The notes: generated from the letters alone by a model not told the origin. Shown: positions 9,251 through 19,726, numbered from the stretch's first letter. The stretch is 64,000 nucleotides of DNA from Pusillimonas sp. T7-7 (GCF_000209655.1 NC_015458.1:2542001-2606000), one strand, 5' to 3'. Translations and numbers: made by a program.

Positions 9251-9419
9251 GGTTGTCCCTTCCGTTTCAGTTCGAATTGATATTCACGGCATACAATGAG
9301 GCAGGCCGTCAGCGAACGAATCGTAGCTGCTGCAGGTCGTTAAAAAAATGGGGGATATCCCTTGCGACATGCTTTGTAACACCCGTCAAATCCTGTAAAA
9401 ACAGTCAGTCTATTAGCTC

Positions 9420-10091
9420 ATGATCGAATTTCAGCATGTGTTCAAATCATATGGCCGCAGCCGGAATATTCTGGCTGACCTCAACTTCCGCATTGAGCCA
9501 GGCGAATTCATTTTCGTCTCGGGTCCATCGGGTGCGGGCAAATCCACGCTACTGAAGCTGATAGGCGGACTGGAGCCACCCAGCCGGGGCTCGGTCCACG
9601 TGAACGGCCATCGAGTCGATAAAATGCCTCGACGTGCAGCCCCTTACCTGCGGCGGGCCGTCGGCGTCATCTTGCAAGATATGCATCTGTTGCACGACCG
9701 CAAAGCCATCGACAATGTACTGCTGCCACTGGCCGTCACCGGACTCGATACCCGGCTTGCTGGCACCCGTGCACGCGCCGCCATGGAAAAAGTGGGCCTG
9801 TCGGGCAAAGAAGACTTGTACCCAGTCGAAATGTCCGGAGGCGAACAACAGCGACTGGCCATCGCCCGGGCCATTGTGAACCGCCCTGCCATCCTGATTG
9901 CCGACGAACCCACCGCCAACCTCGACGAAGAAAGCGCGCGCCGCATCATGCAAGTCTTTCGCGACTTCAACCAGGTGGGCGTCACCACCCTGATCGCATC
10001 GCATGACCGCACGCTGATGGCTGCCTATGCCACACGCACCCTGCGCATAGACGCGGGCCGGTTTTCCGACATACCAGGAGTCCGTCCATGA
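9420..10091 (+). CDS. ftsE: Cell division ATP-binding protein FtsE
   Basis: A 223-aa ABC ATPase that partners FtsX at the septum and controls peptidoglycan hydrolysis. It shows Walker A SGPSGAGKST (~37-46), Q-loop GVILQDMHLL, signature MSGGEQQRLAIARA, Walker B ILIADEPTANLD and the H-loop IASHDRTL. The short length and N-terminus MIEFQHVFKSYG are typical. The stop overlaps the ftsX ATG as ATGA, so the two are translationally coupled. Confidence 0.95.
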   Translation: MIEFQHVFKSYGRSRNILADLNFRIEPGEFIFVSGPSGAGKSTLLKLIGGLEPPSRGSVHVNGHRVDKMPRRAAPYLRRAVGVILQDMHLLHDRKAIDNVLLPLAVTGLDTRLAGTRARAAMEKVGLSGKEDLYPVEMSGGEQQRLAIARAIVNRPAILIADEPTANLDEESARRIMQVFRDFNQVGVTTLIASHDRTLMAAYATRTLRIDAGRFSDIPGVRP

Positions 10092-10996
10092 GGCGCTGGC
10101 TACGACAACACCGATACGCCCTGCTGGTTGCTGTACGTCGCCTGGTAACACAGCCCTTTTCCTCGTTGGCCAATATCCTGGTCATCGGCCTGACGCTGGC
10201 GGTCCCCATTATTGCGGCATCGGTATTGGTGTCGGCACAACCCATCGCCCGGGAAATCCCTGTTTCACCCGAGCTTACGCTGTTCCTTAATCCCAATACC
10301 TCGAATATCGAAGCCACCAGCCTGACCGCAGCACTGCGCAACAAGCAGCCTGAAGCTATTCTCGACACACGACTGATCACACGTGAACAAGCGTTGCAGA
10401 CCCTAAAGGCCAACCCTTCCTGGAGCGAGGCACTGGCCGTCTTGCCTGACAATCCCCTGCCGGATGCCATAGTAGTCACTCTGCGCGACACGCCCGATCT
10501 GGCACGGCATGCCAGTAAGCTGGCACAAGAATGGCGCAGTCTGCCTCAGGTCGACTCCGTACAGCTGGACAGCGACTGGGTCAGGCGCCTGGAAGCCATA
10601 CTTGGATTCATACGGATAGGCCTGGGCATGCTGGCCATAGGCGTAGCGCTGGTGGTGCTGGCTACGGTGTTCAACACCGTGCGCATGCAGGCCCTGACCC
10701 AGCGAGAAGAAATCGGCGTCGCACGCCTGGTGGGCGCTACCGAATCCTTTGTACGACGCCCCTTTCTGTATCTGGGGGCGCTCACAGGCATTGTGGCCAG
10801 CGTGATCGCCATCGGTTTGGCCGCACTGGCGCTACAGCCTATCAATACGGCACTCGCACGCCTGGCCAGTCAATATGGCGCGCATTTTTCGCTACATCTG
10901 CCTGATGCCCTGAGTCTGCTGATGTCGGTTGCCCTTGTGGCAATACTGGCCGCCCTGTCGGCCCGCTGGTCAGTCACGCGCAACACGAGATTCTGA
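10088..10996 (+). CDS. ftsX: Cell division permease-like protein FtsX
   Basis: A 302-aa inner membrane partner of FtsE. One N-terminal helix (ANILVIGLTLAVPIIAASVLV) is followed by a periplasmic ECD with LDTRLITREQALQTLK, then three C-terminal helices in a FtsX/MacB domain: IGLGMLAIGVALVVLATVF, YLGALTGIVASVIAIGLAAL and LLMSVALVAILAALSA. This matches the canonical four-helix topology. The ATG overlaps the ftsE stop. mutY starts two bases after the stop, so all three are probably one transcript. Confidence 0.95.
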   Translation: MRRWLRQHRYALLVAVRRLVTQPFSSLANILVIGLTLAVPIIAASVLVSAQPIAREIPVSPELTLFLNPNTSNIEATSLTAALRNKQPEAILDTRLITREQALQTLKANPSWSEALAVLPDNPLPDAIVVTLRDTPDLARHASKLAQEWRSLPQVDSVQLDSDWVRRLEAILGFIRIGLGMLAIGVALVVLATVFNTVRMQALTQREEIGVARLVGATESFVRRPFLYLGALTGIVASVIAIGLAALALQPINTALARLASQYGAHFSLHLPDALSLLMSVALVAILAALSARWSVTRNTRF

Positions 10997-10998
10997 CC

Positions 10999-12078
10999 TT
11001 GCTGAACAGCAATCCCGATATAAGCGGCTTTGCCGCAACCATCACGAGTTGGCAAAAAGTGCATGGCCGACAGCATCTGCCCTGGCAAGGCACGCAAGAC
11101 CCTTATCGGATCTGGCTGTCGGAAATCATGCTGCAGCAAACCCAGGTTGCCACCGTTATCGGCTATTACCAGCGTTTTCTAGCCCGCTTTCCGGATATCC
11201 AGACTTTGGCGCACGCCAGCCAGGATGAGGTCATGCCCTACTGGGCCGGGCTGGGCTACTACGCCCGCGCCCGCAACCTGCACCGCTGCGCTCAGGTGAT
11301 TTGCCAAGACTGGGGCGGACAATTCCCCCTCAATTCACAAGATATCGCCACTCTGCCGGGCATAGGACGCTCTACGGCCGCCGCCATCGCCGCCTTTTCC
11401 GTCCAAGAGCGCAGCCCCATCATGGATGGCAATGTCAAAAGGGTCTTTACTCGCTATTTCGGCATTGAAGGCATCACCAGCGAACGCGCCACCGAACAGG
11501 TCCTATGGCGCACCGCCGAAGCGGTACTCGATGCCGCACCCCCAGGCCTGGACATGACGGCCTACACACAGGGATTGATGGACCTGGGTTCACAATGCTG
11601 TACACGCAGTCGGCCCGGGTGCGAAGTTTGCCCCTTGCTGCAGCATTGCTACGCCCGCATCCATGCCCGGCAGCATGAACTGCCTACCCCCAGGAAGAAG
11701 AAAACCAGCCCTGAACGGCAATGCCGCATGCTGGTCGCCAGGAACGCCGACCATATTCTGCTGGAACAGCAAGTCTCGCCTGGCATTTGGGGGGGGCTGT
11801 GGAGCCTGCCTCGATATGATAGCGACGAAGATTTACAAGCTGCCTGTTGTCGGTGGGGCAGTCACGACGCACCGGCACAGAGAATGGCCGGCATGGTCCA
11901 TGTGTTCACACACTTCCGGCTTCATATCGAGCCCTGGTACGTGGTCAATAACACCCTGCAGCTTGCCGAACCTGCTCCCGCACAACGCTGGGTAGCCCTG
12001 GACGAACTGCGCAATACAGCCCTGCCGGCGCCGGTCAGGAAAATACTGGAAGGCCTGTTTCCGGCTAGCTTCGCGTAG
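10999..12078 (+). CDS. mutY: A/G-specific adenine DNA glycosylase
   Basis: Removes adenine mispaired with 8-oxoguanine. It has 359 aa. The glycosylase domain shows EIMLQQTQV (catalytic Glu), helix-hairpin-helix LPGIGRSTAAAI and the catalytic Asp in IMDGNVKRVF. The [4Fe-4S] loop is C-x6-C-x2-C-x5-C in CCTRSRPGCEVCPLLQHC. A NUDIX-like C-terminal domain contains GIWGGLWSLP. The start is a TTG at 10999, two bases after the ftsX stop; no internal ATG would keep the conserved N-terminal HLPWQ. The GIWGGLW codons contain a run of eight G (11789-11796). The 3' end overlaps the convergent rodA gene by 14 bases. Confidence 0.93.
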   Translation: MLNSNPDISGFAATITSWQKVHGRQHLPWQGTQDPYRIWLSEIMLQQTQVATVIGYYQRFLARFPDIQTLAHASQDEVMPYWAGLGYYARARNLHRCAQVICQDWGGQFPLNSQDIATLPGIGRSTAAAIAAFSVQERSPIMDGNVKRVFTRYFGIEGITSERATEQVLWRTAEAVLDAAPPGLDMTAYTQGLMDLGSQCCTRSRPGCEVCPLLQHCYARIHARQHELPTPRKKKTSPERQCRMLVARNADHILLEQQVSPGIWGGLWSLPRYDSDEDLQAACCRWGSHDAPAQRMAGMVHVFTHFRLHIEPWYVVNNTLQLAEPAPAQRWVALDELRNTALPAPVRKILEGLFPASFA

Positions 12079-13201
12079 GCCGATAGCGGCTGATGCTCAT
12101 GAGGATTCCACAAGCAATGCCCAGAGTCAGCAGCGCAGTTCCGCCATAGCTCATGAAAGGCAGAGGGACGCCCACTACGGGAAGTATGCCCGTTACCATG
12201 CCGACGTTCACAAATACGTAGACGAAGAACATCATGGCCATGGAGCCTGCCAGCAACCGGCCAAACTGCGTATGCGCCCGCGCGGCGATGCTCAGTCCGC
12301 GCACAACCAGCAACCCGTACAGTACCAGCAGCATGATGCCGCCATATAAACCGAATTCTTCGGCATATACGGCGAAGATGAAATCGGTCGTGCGTTCGGG
12401 AATGAAGTCCAGGTGAGTCTGCGTACCCATCATATAGCCCTTGCCGTATACGCCGCCCGAACCCACGGCAATCATGGACTGTATGGTGTGAAAACCTTTA
12501 CCCAGCGGATCGCTGGACGGATCCAGCAAGGTGCATACCCTGTGCTTCTGATATTCGTGCAAAACCACCCAGTCGACACCAGGCTGGCAAATATCGGTTT
12601 CGTAATACACCAGCACCCCCACCCCCAGCACAACCGCAAGCGCTGCCGGCGCCAACAACTTGAACGACAGTCCGCCAAAGTAAATCACGCAAAAACCCGA
12701 GGCAAACACCAGCAAGGCCGTGCCCAGGTCGGGCTGCAATACGATCAAGGAAAACGGCACCGCCAGCAAAATGCCGGCCACAAAGAAATCCAGCACCCGT
12801 AATCGGCCCTGATTGCGATGGAAATACCAGGCCAACATCATGGGCACGGCAATCTTCAGCATTTCGGAGGGCTGCAAGCGCACCAGGCCCAGGTCCAGCC
12901 AGCGCGTCGCCCCCTTGCTGGTCTCGCCAAAAAACTCAACCCCCAGCAGCAGCACGACGCCCATGACATAAAAATAAGGCGCGAGCCGCATCAATAATGG
13001 CGGAGGCATCATGGCAGCGATCCACATGCACAGGAAGGCCAGCAGGAAATTGCGCAACTGGTCGGCAAAGCGCCAGTCGGTTCCACCCACCGCCGAGTGC
13101 ATGACGGTCATGCCCAACAAGGCCATCAGTACCAGCAGTGCCAGCAACGGCCAGTCAAATGCAGTGAAGGCCTTGATCAGCCATTGCAACAGGCGCTTCA
13201 T
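12065..13201 (-). CDS. rodA: Rod shape-determining SEDS glycosyltransferase RodA
   Basis: A 378-aa SEDS-family peptidoglycan polymerase with about ten membrane helices, working with PBP2 in cell elongation. Family features are LQPDLGTALLVFASG, the periplasmic loop with HEYQKHRV, a GSGG motif near AVGSGGVYGKGYM, FIPERTTDFIFAVYAEEFG and PLPFMSYGGTALL near the C-terminus. The start overlaps the mrdA stop (13198-13201). It ends the mre-mrd operon and runs 14 bases into the convergent mutY coding sequence. Confidence 0.94.
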   Translation of the reverse strand: MKRLLQWLIKAFTAFDWPLLALLVLMALLGMTVMHSAVGGTDWRFADQLRNFLLAFLCMWIAAMMPPPLLMRLAPYFYVMGVVLLLGVEFFGETSKGATRWLDLGLVRLQPSEMLKIAVPMMLAWYFHRNQGRLRVLDFFVAGILLAVPFSLIVLQPDLGTALLVFASGFCVIYFGGLSFKLLAPAALAVVLGVGVLVYYETDICQPGVDWVVLHEYQKHRVCTLLDPSSDPLGKGFHTIQSMIAVGSGGVYGKGYMMGTQTHLDFIPERTTDFIFAVYAEEFGLYGGIMLLVLYGLLVVRGLSIAARAHTQFGRLLAGSMAMMFFVYVFVNVGMVTGILPVVGVPLPFMSYGGTALLTLGIACGILMSISRYRPTRS

Positions 13202-15114
13202 TGATCACCCCCCGTGCTCGTCTGGGTTTCAGCAGCCAAGCCCTGAGCCTGGTTGTACTTTGCCAGACGCTCGGATGTCAGCCAATAGTCGAACACCCTA
13301 CGCGCAATAGGCGCGGCCACCGTTGCGCCCCAGCCGCTGTTTTCAACAATGAGCGCCAGGGCGATCCGGGGGTTTTCAACAGGCGCATAAGCCATGAACA
13401 GTGCGTGATCGCGCAAACGCTCGTCAATCTCGCTGGCCTTATATTTTGCGCCTCGAAGGCTATAGACCTGAGCCGTGCCCGTTTTGCCGGCAGCCTGGTA
13501 TTCGGTGCCGGCAAAGGCTCGCCGTGCAGTCCCTTTGCGCAGAACATCGGCCATCGCATTGCGGATGATCTCAAGATTCTCGGGCTTCAAGTCTATGGTA
13601 TGCGTGGGCTCGGTAACGGCACGTTCGGCCACACCGGTCTTGGGGTTTTCGATCTGGCTGACCAGGTGCGGTTTTATGTAGACACCGCCGCTTGCCAACA
13701 CCGACGTCGCTTGCGCCAGCTGCAACAAGGTAAACGAGTTATAGCCCTGCCCCACGGCTACCGATACCGTTTCTCCCGCATACCAGCGCTGTTGTTCTGG
13801 CTTCTTGTATGCCTTGCGCTTCCATTCCTGGGACGGCAATATGCCCCGACGCTCGCCATCAAGATCAATACCCGTGATCTGCCCGAATCCGAATTGCTTG
13901 CTGAAATCGTGCAGGGCATCCACGCCTATTTCCGGCCCCAGCGAATAAAAATAGGTATCGGACGACACCACGATGGCACGGTGCATATCGGTGGGACCGT
14001 AGGCCGCTCCGCCCGCATTGCGGAAACGCTGTCCGCCCAGTTCAAAGTAGCCAGGGTCAGAAATGCGCTCGGTAGCGCTGCGCTTGCCCAATTCCAGCGC
14101 GGCAAGCGCCACAAAAGGCTTGTAAGTAGAGCCTATGGGATACGTACCATACAAGGGGCGGTTGATCAGGGGATGGTCAGGCGATTCATTCAACTTGCGC
14201 CAGTTCTCGACATCAATCCCATCAATGAACAAATTGGGATCAAAGGACGGAGCGGAGACAAATGCCAGCACTTCGCCAGTAGCTGGTTCTATGGCTACGA
14301 GCGCCCCACGCCGGCCTTCAAACTCGGCTTCGGCAGCCTTCTGCAAGCCAATATCAAGGGACAGGACCAGATCTGAACCCGGAACCGGATCTATACGGCT
14401 GAGCGTGCGTACTGGCCGGCCCGTTGCGGTCACTTCAACCTCTTCGATACCCGTACGGCCATGCAGGGTTTCTTCCCAGGTTTTTTCTATGCCCTTCTTG
14501 CCGATGATGTTGCTGCCCCGATAATTGCCGGTGCGCCCCTCTTCTTCGAGCTGCTCAAGATCAGCCTCGGAAATACGACCTACATAACCCAATACATGTG
14601 CCGCTGCCTCACCCTGAGGATATTCACGCACCCAGCGGGCACTCAGCTCGACACCCGGGAATTTATAAGCGTGCGCAGCAAACCAGGAAGCTTCAGTGTC
14701 GTTGAGATTGTTACGCAGCAGGACAGAGGTATAGCGCCCGCTTTGATTCAGGCTCTGGATAAAACGCTTGCGGTCATTGGGGCTCAAATAAACCAGTTGC
14801 CCCAGATCATCCAGCAGCTCCTCGGCACTCTGTTCAAGATAGGCCCGGGTGGCCGACAAGGTGTAGTCGCGATAGTTCCTGGCCAGCACCACGCCATTGC
14901 GATCGACAATCTCGCCTCGCCGTGGGGGTATGGGCACCACGGCAATCCGGTTCCGGTCTGCGCGCGCAGCCAGCCCTTCGTAGCGGACCACCTGCAAATA
15001 CCACAGTCGACCTGCCAGGCCTGCAAAACACAGTGCAGCAAGGACGCCCGCCACCACAACGCGTATCAGCATGCGCCGTTTCAGGTGGTGGGTTGTCTTC
15101 TTGAATTCGAACAT
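13198..15114 (-). CDS. mrdA: Penicillin-binding protein 2 (peptidoglycan transpeptidase)
   Basis: A 638-aa class B PBP for lateral wall synthesis. It has a single N-terminal anchor (MLIRVVVAGVLAALCFAGLAG), a PBP dimerisation domain, and a transpeptidase domain. The active site is STYK in PIGSTYKPFVALAAL, the second motif region is VSSDTYFYSLG, and the third is AGKTGTAQVYS. The SxN position reads SSD, which is common in PBP2. Length agrees with the family. It lies between mreD and rodA on the minus strand. Confidence 0.94.
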   Translation of the reverse strand: MFEFKKTTHHLKRRMLIRVVVAGVLAALCFAGLAGRLWYLQVVRYEGLAARADRNRIAVVPIPPRRGEIVDRNGVVLARNYRDYTLSATRAYLEQSAEELLDDLGQLVYLSPNDRKRFIQSLNQSGRYTSVLLRNNLNDTEASWFAAHAYKFPGVELSARWVREYPQGEAAAHVLGYVGRISEADLEQLEEEGRTGNYRGSNIIGKKGIEKTWEETLHGRTGIEEVEVTATGRPVRTLSRIDPVPGSDLVLSLDIGLQKAAEAEFEGRRGALVAIEPATGEVLAFVSAPSFDPNLFIDGIDVENWRKLNESPDHPLINRPLYGTYPIGSTYKPFVALAALELGKRSATERISDPGYFELGGQRFRNAGGAAYGPTDMHRAIVVSSDTYFYSLGPEIGVDALHDFSKQFGFGQITGIDLDGERRGILPSQEWKRKAYKKPEQQRWYAGETVSVAVGQGYNSFTLLQLAQATSVLASGGVYIKPHLVSQIENPKTGVAERAVTEPTHTIDLKPENLEIIRNAMADVLRKGTARRAFAGTEYQAAGKTGTAQVYSLRGAKYKASEIDERLRDHALFMAYAPVENPRIALALIVENSGWGATVAAPIARRVFDYWLTSERLAKYNQAQGLAAETQTSTGGDQ

Positions 15115-15138
15115 CAGTGTGCTCTGACTATGCGAAGG

Positions 15139-15714
15139 TCATACGGAGCCCGCGTCGGCGTCGTCCAGCCTGCGCTGCGGCATATGCAGCAATATATCCG
15201 CCAGCGGCCACAGCGCCGCCGTAAACAAGGTGGACCACAGCCACCCCCAGCCTGCCCATTCGCCCGAGAGCCAAGCATAAACAAAACGTGATACAGCGAC
15301 CGCCAGCAAGAATACCGGCAGCATGTGTATGGCCTGTATGAGCGGATCGAACCGCAATAGACGGCGACGCAAAGCCAACGCACCATAGGCAACCAGGGTA
15401 TAGGTCAAGGCATGACCGCCCAGCAAGGCAGCGTCATGCACATCCATGAATAGCCCAAAGATAAACGCCGTCAGCATGGTGACGCGCTGCGGTTCATGCA
15501 GGCACCAGAAGGCAATGACCAGCAGCAGCAAGTCGGGCGCAGGCTGCCACAGACGCCAGGGCAAAAGCGAAACCATCCATACCATCACGATGGTGAACCA
15601 GATGAACAAACGGCTGGATGGCTGCTTGAACGGCGAGGTGTCGATAGGCTGCAGCCCGGCAAGGGATGACGGACGGCCTGTTACCACCGCCCGATTATTC
15701 GGTTTGTGAACCAT
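15139..15714 (-). CDS. mreD: Rod shape-determining protein MreD
   Basis: A 191-aa membrane protein with five to six helices (FIWFTIVMVWMVSLLPW, APDLLLLVIAFWCLHEP, AFIFGLFMDVHDAALLG and others). The PDLLLLVIAFW and GLFMDV patterns are diagnostic for MreD. Its first codons overlap the end of mreC by 20 bases. A run of eight G on the coding strand just upstream of the ATG doubles as its ribosome binding site and as mreC codons. Confidence 0.92.
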   Translation of the reverse strand: MVHKPNNRAVVTGRPSSLAGLQPIDTSPFKQPSSRLFIWFTIVMVWMVSLLPWRLWQPAPDLLLLVIAFWCLHEPQRVTMLTAFIFGLFMDVHDAALLGGHALTYTLVAYGALALRRRLLRFDPLIQAIHMLPVFLLAVAVSRFVYAWLSGEWAGWGWLWSTLFTAALWPLADILLHMPQRRLDDADAGSV

Positions 15715-16579
15715 ACGCCCCCCCCTCTTGTTGTTCCTGCGCAGGAATGTCGACGCGCAAGACCAGGAAATGACGGTGCCGCTCGGGGTGCGACAAAGGC
15801 GAGGCTATGGCCAGGGCAAAGCCCGATGCTGCATCGCGCTCGACCCGATCAATCGTGGCTACAGAAAGTCCGGCCGGGAACAACCCCCCAATGCCGCTGG
15901 TGATCAGCGTATCGCCGGGAGCCAGATCGACATCGGCTGTCAGGTAGCGCACCTCGACCTTGCCCGGTACTGTACCGCCAAAGGCAATCAGGCGCAGGCC
16001 ATTGCGCAGCACCTGGACCGGTATCGAAACCTTGTCGTCAGTCAGTAGGGCCGCCTCGGCGGTGAATGGCGTAACCCGCACAATCTGCCCTACGACACCG
16101 CCTTCATCTATGACCGGCATGCCAGGCAGGATTCCGCTGGACGAGCCCTTGTTGAAAATAAGATGATGGGAAAAGGCATTGGACGGCTCATACAGCACTT
16201 CAACCGCCACAGACGGCTGCAGCACTGCGTCAGCCACACTAAGCAGACGCCTGAGCTGCTCATTTTCAGCTGCCAGCTGTGCCGCATGGGTGGAAATCTG
16301 CGCCAGTTCAATGCGTTGGCGTTGCAAGGCTTCTTTTTCTTTCTGGGCGACGGCTGCGGCGTCCGCCCAGTTACGAACACGCTCGACGGCATCGCGCGGC
16401 GCGAGTATTGCACGCTGAAACGGGTAAATCACGACCGAAATCGCCTGCCTGGCCGGATTAAGCACCGGCCATCGCGCATCGACGATCAACAGGCCGAGCG
16501 CCAACAGCACGAATATGAACAACCTGAATTCGGCAGTGGGCCCGCGCTTGAATAGCTTGATCGTGCCTGATTCTTGCAT
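15695..16579 (-). CDS. mreC: Rod shape-determining protein MreC
   Basis: A 294-aa bitopic periplasmic scaffold linking MreB to the elongation synthases. A short cytosolic N-terminus is followed by one helix (FRLFIFVLLALGLLIVDA) and a coiled coil (QKEKEALQRQRIELAQISTHAAQLAAENEQLRRLL). The beta-barrel domain carries VEVLYEPSNAFSHHLIFNKGS, GMPVIDEGGVVGQI and GIGGLFPAGLSVA. It lies 29 bases after mreB. The last codons contain the G8 run shared with the mreD start region. Confidence 0.94.
   Translation of the reverse strand: MQESGTIKLFKRGPTAEFRLFIFVLLALGLLIVDARWPVLNPARQAISVVIYPFQRAILAPRDAVERVRNWADAAAVAQKEKEALQRQRIELAQISTHAAQLAAENEQLRRLLSVADAVLQPSVAVEVLYEPSNAFSHHLIFNKGSSSGILPGMPVIDEGGVVGQIVRVTPFTAEAALLTDDKVSIPVQVLRNGLRLIAFGGTVPGKVEVRYLTADVDLAPGDTLITSGIGGLFPAGLSVATIDRVERDAASGFALAIASPLSHPERHRHFLVLRVDIPAQEQQEGGAYGSQTE
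15718..15725 (-). other. G8 homopolymer at the mreC-mreD overlap
   Basis: On the coding (minus) strand, GAGGGGGGGGCGTATG places eight G residues directly before the mreD ATG. These bases encode Glu-Gly-Gly-Ala near the MreC C-terminus and form the mreD Shine-Dalgarno. A one-base slip would change the last residues of MreC and the spacing of the mreD ribosome binding site. Confidence 0.85.
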
Positions 16580-16608
16580 TTAGGGCCCGCAGCTTTACCG
16601 AACCAAAA

Positions 16609-17658
<1,050 letters not shown>

Positions 17659-17763
17659 TCAGTGATATGAAAATTGAAAGAAATTCGTTGATTCGGGGCC
17701 GTTGGCACACTCATGCCGGCGCACAGAAAAAACCACCAACGAATTAAACCGACAATGATAACT

Positions 17764-17769
17764 TATAAT
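17764..17769 (+). promoter_or_regulatory. Possible -10 element for gatCAB
   Basis: A perfect TATAAT lies 112 bases before the gatC ATG in the divergent mreB-gatC region. No good -35 is seen at 16-18 bases upstream, so this is a candidate only. The same AT-rich stretch could serve mreB on the other strand. Confidence 0.35.
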
Positions 17770-17808
17770 TGGAGGCTGATAAGGCCGAGTAACAGCAAAT
17801 TATTCCCT

Positions 17809-17837
17809 GTAAGCAGTCAACAAGCAGCACTGCTTAC
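17809..17837 (+). repeat. Perfect inverted repeat in the gatC leader
   Basis: Arms GTAAGCAGT (17809-17817) and ACTGCTTAC (17829-17837) pair perfectly with an 11-base loop. It lies downstream of the candidate -10 and 44 bases before the gatC start. It could be a leader hairpin or an operator. Confidence 0.6.
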
Positions 17838-17881
17838 TTCTTATTGCATGTCGGCCGGAACCCTTTCTTATAGTAAAACCC

Positions 17882-18190
17882 ATGTCCATTACCGAACAAG
17901 ACGTAGCCCGCATCGCGCGGCTCGCGCGTATTGAGCTTTCGCCAGATGATACCACCCGCGCCCAACACGAACTGAACGGCATCATGGGCCTTATCGAACA
18001 GCTGCAGGCAGTTGACACGACCGGCATAGAACCCATGGCCCACCCGTTGGCGGCGCACCAGGATATCCAGCTGCGGCTGCGCGACGACAAGCCCGCCTCC
18101 ACCCACACGCTTGAACAGCGCCAGGCGCTGATGGTCAATGCTCCGGCAAACGACAACGGTCTGTTCCTGGTCCCCACGGTAATCGAGTAA
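17882..18190 (+). CDS. gatC: Asp-tRNA(Asn)/Glu-tRNA(Gln) amidotransferase subunit C
   Basis: A 102-aa small subunit that holds GatA and GatB together. The family pattern is visible in DVARIARLARIELS, LNGIMGLIEQLQAVDTTGIEPMAHP, and the C-terminal half with LEQRQALMVNAP and the final GLFLVPTVIE. It starts the gatCAB operon, with gatA three bases after its stop. The complex amidates misacylated Glu-tRNA(Gln) and/or Asp-tRNA(Asn). Confidence 0.94.
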   Translation: MSITEQDVARIARLARIELSPDDTTRAQHELNGIMGLIEQLQAVDTTGIEPMAHPLAAHQDIQLRLRDDKPASTHTLEQRQALMVNAPANDNGLFLVPTVIE

Positions 18191-18193
18191 ACG

Positions 18194-19726
18194 ATGTCAA
18201 GCACGCCTCTACATACAGAATTCGAAGGCATCGCCCAGCTGCGCGATGCCTTGCAAAGCCGCAAAATCAGCGCCCGTGAATTGGCCGCCAGCGCCCTGGC
18301 TGCCGCCGAAGCCCGTGCCGACTTGAACGCTTTCCTGCACATAGACCACGACCTGACGCTGGCACAAGCCGACGAAGCCGACCGCCAGTTGGCTGGTGGC
18401 GGCCAGGCCCCTGCCTTGGCAGGCATCCCCATTGCCCACAAAGACGTCTTCGTCACTCGGGGGTGGCGCACCACCGCTGCCAGCAAAATGCTGGCGCAAT
18501 ATATCAGCCCCTTTGACGCCACCGTGGTCAGCCGCCTGCAGCAGGCCGGCGCCGTGTCACTGGGCAAGCTCAATTGCGATGAATTCGCCATGGGTTCGGG
18601 CAACGAAAACTCGGCCTTTGGCCCGGCCCGCAACCCATGGGACCTTTCCGCAGTGCCCGGCGGCTCGTCGGGCGGATCGGCCGCAGCCGTTGCAGCCGGT
18701 TTGGTCATCGGCGCCACCGGTACCGACACCGGCGGTTCGGTGCGCCAGCCTGCAGCGCTATGCGGCGTCAGCGGCATCAAGCCCACCTACGGAACCGTCT
18801 CGCGTTTCGGCATGGTGGCCTATGGCTCCAGCTTGGACCAAGCCGGCCCCATCGCGCGTCACGCCCGCGACCTGCTCGAACTGCTGGACCCCATGTCCGG
18901 CTTCGACCCGCGCGACGCCACCAGTCTTGAATACTGCGACGGCGTACAGAACCAGCCTGGCCGTATCCGGGCGGAATTCGACGCAGCTGCTGCCCAGTTC
19001 GACGCAGCCGGCAGCCAGCCATTGAAAGGCCTGCGCATAGGCGTACCCAGCGAATTCGTCGACGAAGCCCTGGCGCCCGACGTGGCCGACGCAGTACGGG
19101 CCGCCCTGCAAACCTTCGAGTCGCTGGGAGCGGAACGCGTCGACATCTCGCTGCCGCGCACCGCCTTGTCCATTCCCACCTACTACGTCATTGCTCCCGC
19201 CGAAGCGTCCAGCAATCTGTCACGCTACGACGGCGTACGCTATGGCCACCGTGCCGCGCAATACAAAGACCTGGCCGACATGACCAGCCGTTCGCGCACC
19301 GAGGGTTTTGGCGACGAAGTCCTGCGCCGCATCATGGTTGGCACTTATGTGCTGTCACATGGCTATTACGACGCCTATTACCTGCAAGCGCAGCGTGTGC
19401 GCCGCATGATCGTCGACGACTTTCAGCAGGCGTTTGCCAACCAGTGCGATGTCATCATGGGGCCGGTCACCCCCAGCGTAGCCAAGCACATAGGCGATAA
19501 CCGCGATGACCCCACCGCCGACTGGCTGGCCGATATCTATACGCTGAGCATCAGCCTTGCCGGCCTGCCAGCCATGTCCGTACCTTGCGGATTTGGTACG
19601 CAACGGCCCTTGCCCATTGGGCTGCAGATCATCGGCAACTACTTCACCGAAGGCCGGCTGCTTGCGCTGGCTGACCGCTACCAGCAGGCAAGCGACTGGC
19701 ATCAACGTAAACCGGAACAAAAATAA
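18194..19726 (+). CDS. gatA: Asp-tRNA(Asn)/Glu-tRNA(Gln) amidotransferase subunit A
   Basis: A 510-aa amidase-signature subunit that releases ammonia from glutamine. The Ser-cisSer-Lys triad is readable: Lys in IPIAHKDVF, and the Gly/Ser-rich signature [17 protein letters not shown] followed by [26 protein letters not shown] is also conserved. Length is normal. The stop codon overlaps the gatB ATG at 19726, so translation is coupled. Confidence 0.95.
   Translation: MSSTPLHTEFEGIAQLRDALQSRKISARELAASALAAAEARADLNAFLHIDHDLTLAQADEADRQLAGGGQAPALAGIPIAHKDVFVTRGWRTTAASKMLAQYISPFDATVVSRLQQAGAVSLGKLNCDEFAMGSGNENSAFGPARNPWDLSAVPGGSSGGSAAAVAAGLVIGATGTDTGGSVRQPAALCGVSGIKPTYGTVSRFGMVAYGSSLDQAGPIARHARDLLELLDPMSGFDPRDATSLEYCDGVQNQPGRIRAEFDAAAAQFDAAGSQPLKGLRIGVPSEFVDEALAPDVADAVRAALQTFESLGAERVDISLPRTALSIPTYYVIAPAEASSNLSRYDGVRYGHRAAQYKDLADMTSRSRTEGFGDEVLRRIMVGTYVLSHGYYDAYYLQAQRVRRMIVDDFQQAFANQCDVIMGPVTPSVAKHIGDNRDDPTADWLADIYTLSISLAGLPAMSVPCGFGTQRPLPIGLQIIGNYFTEGRLLALADRYQQASDWHQRKPEQK

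Noticed and set aside
13201..14376. A 391-codon plus-strand frame opposite mrdA
   Set aside because: mrdA on the minus strand carries all PBP2 motifs; this frame is its antisense shadow.
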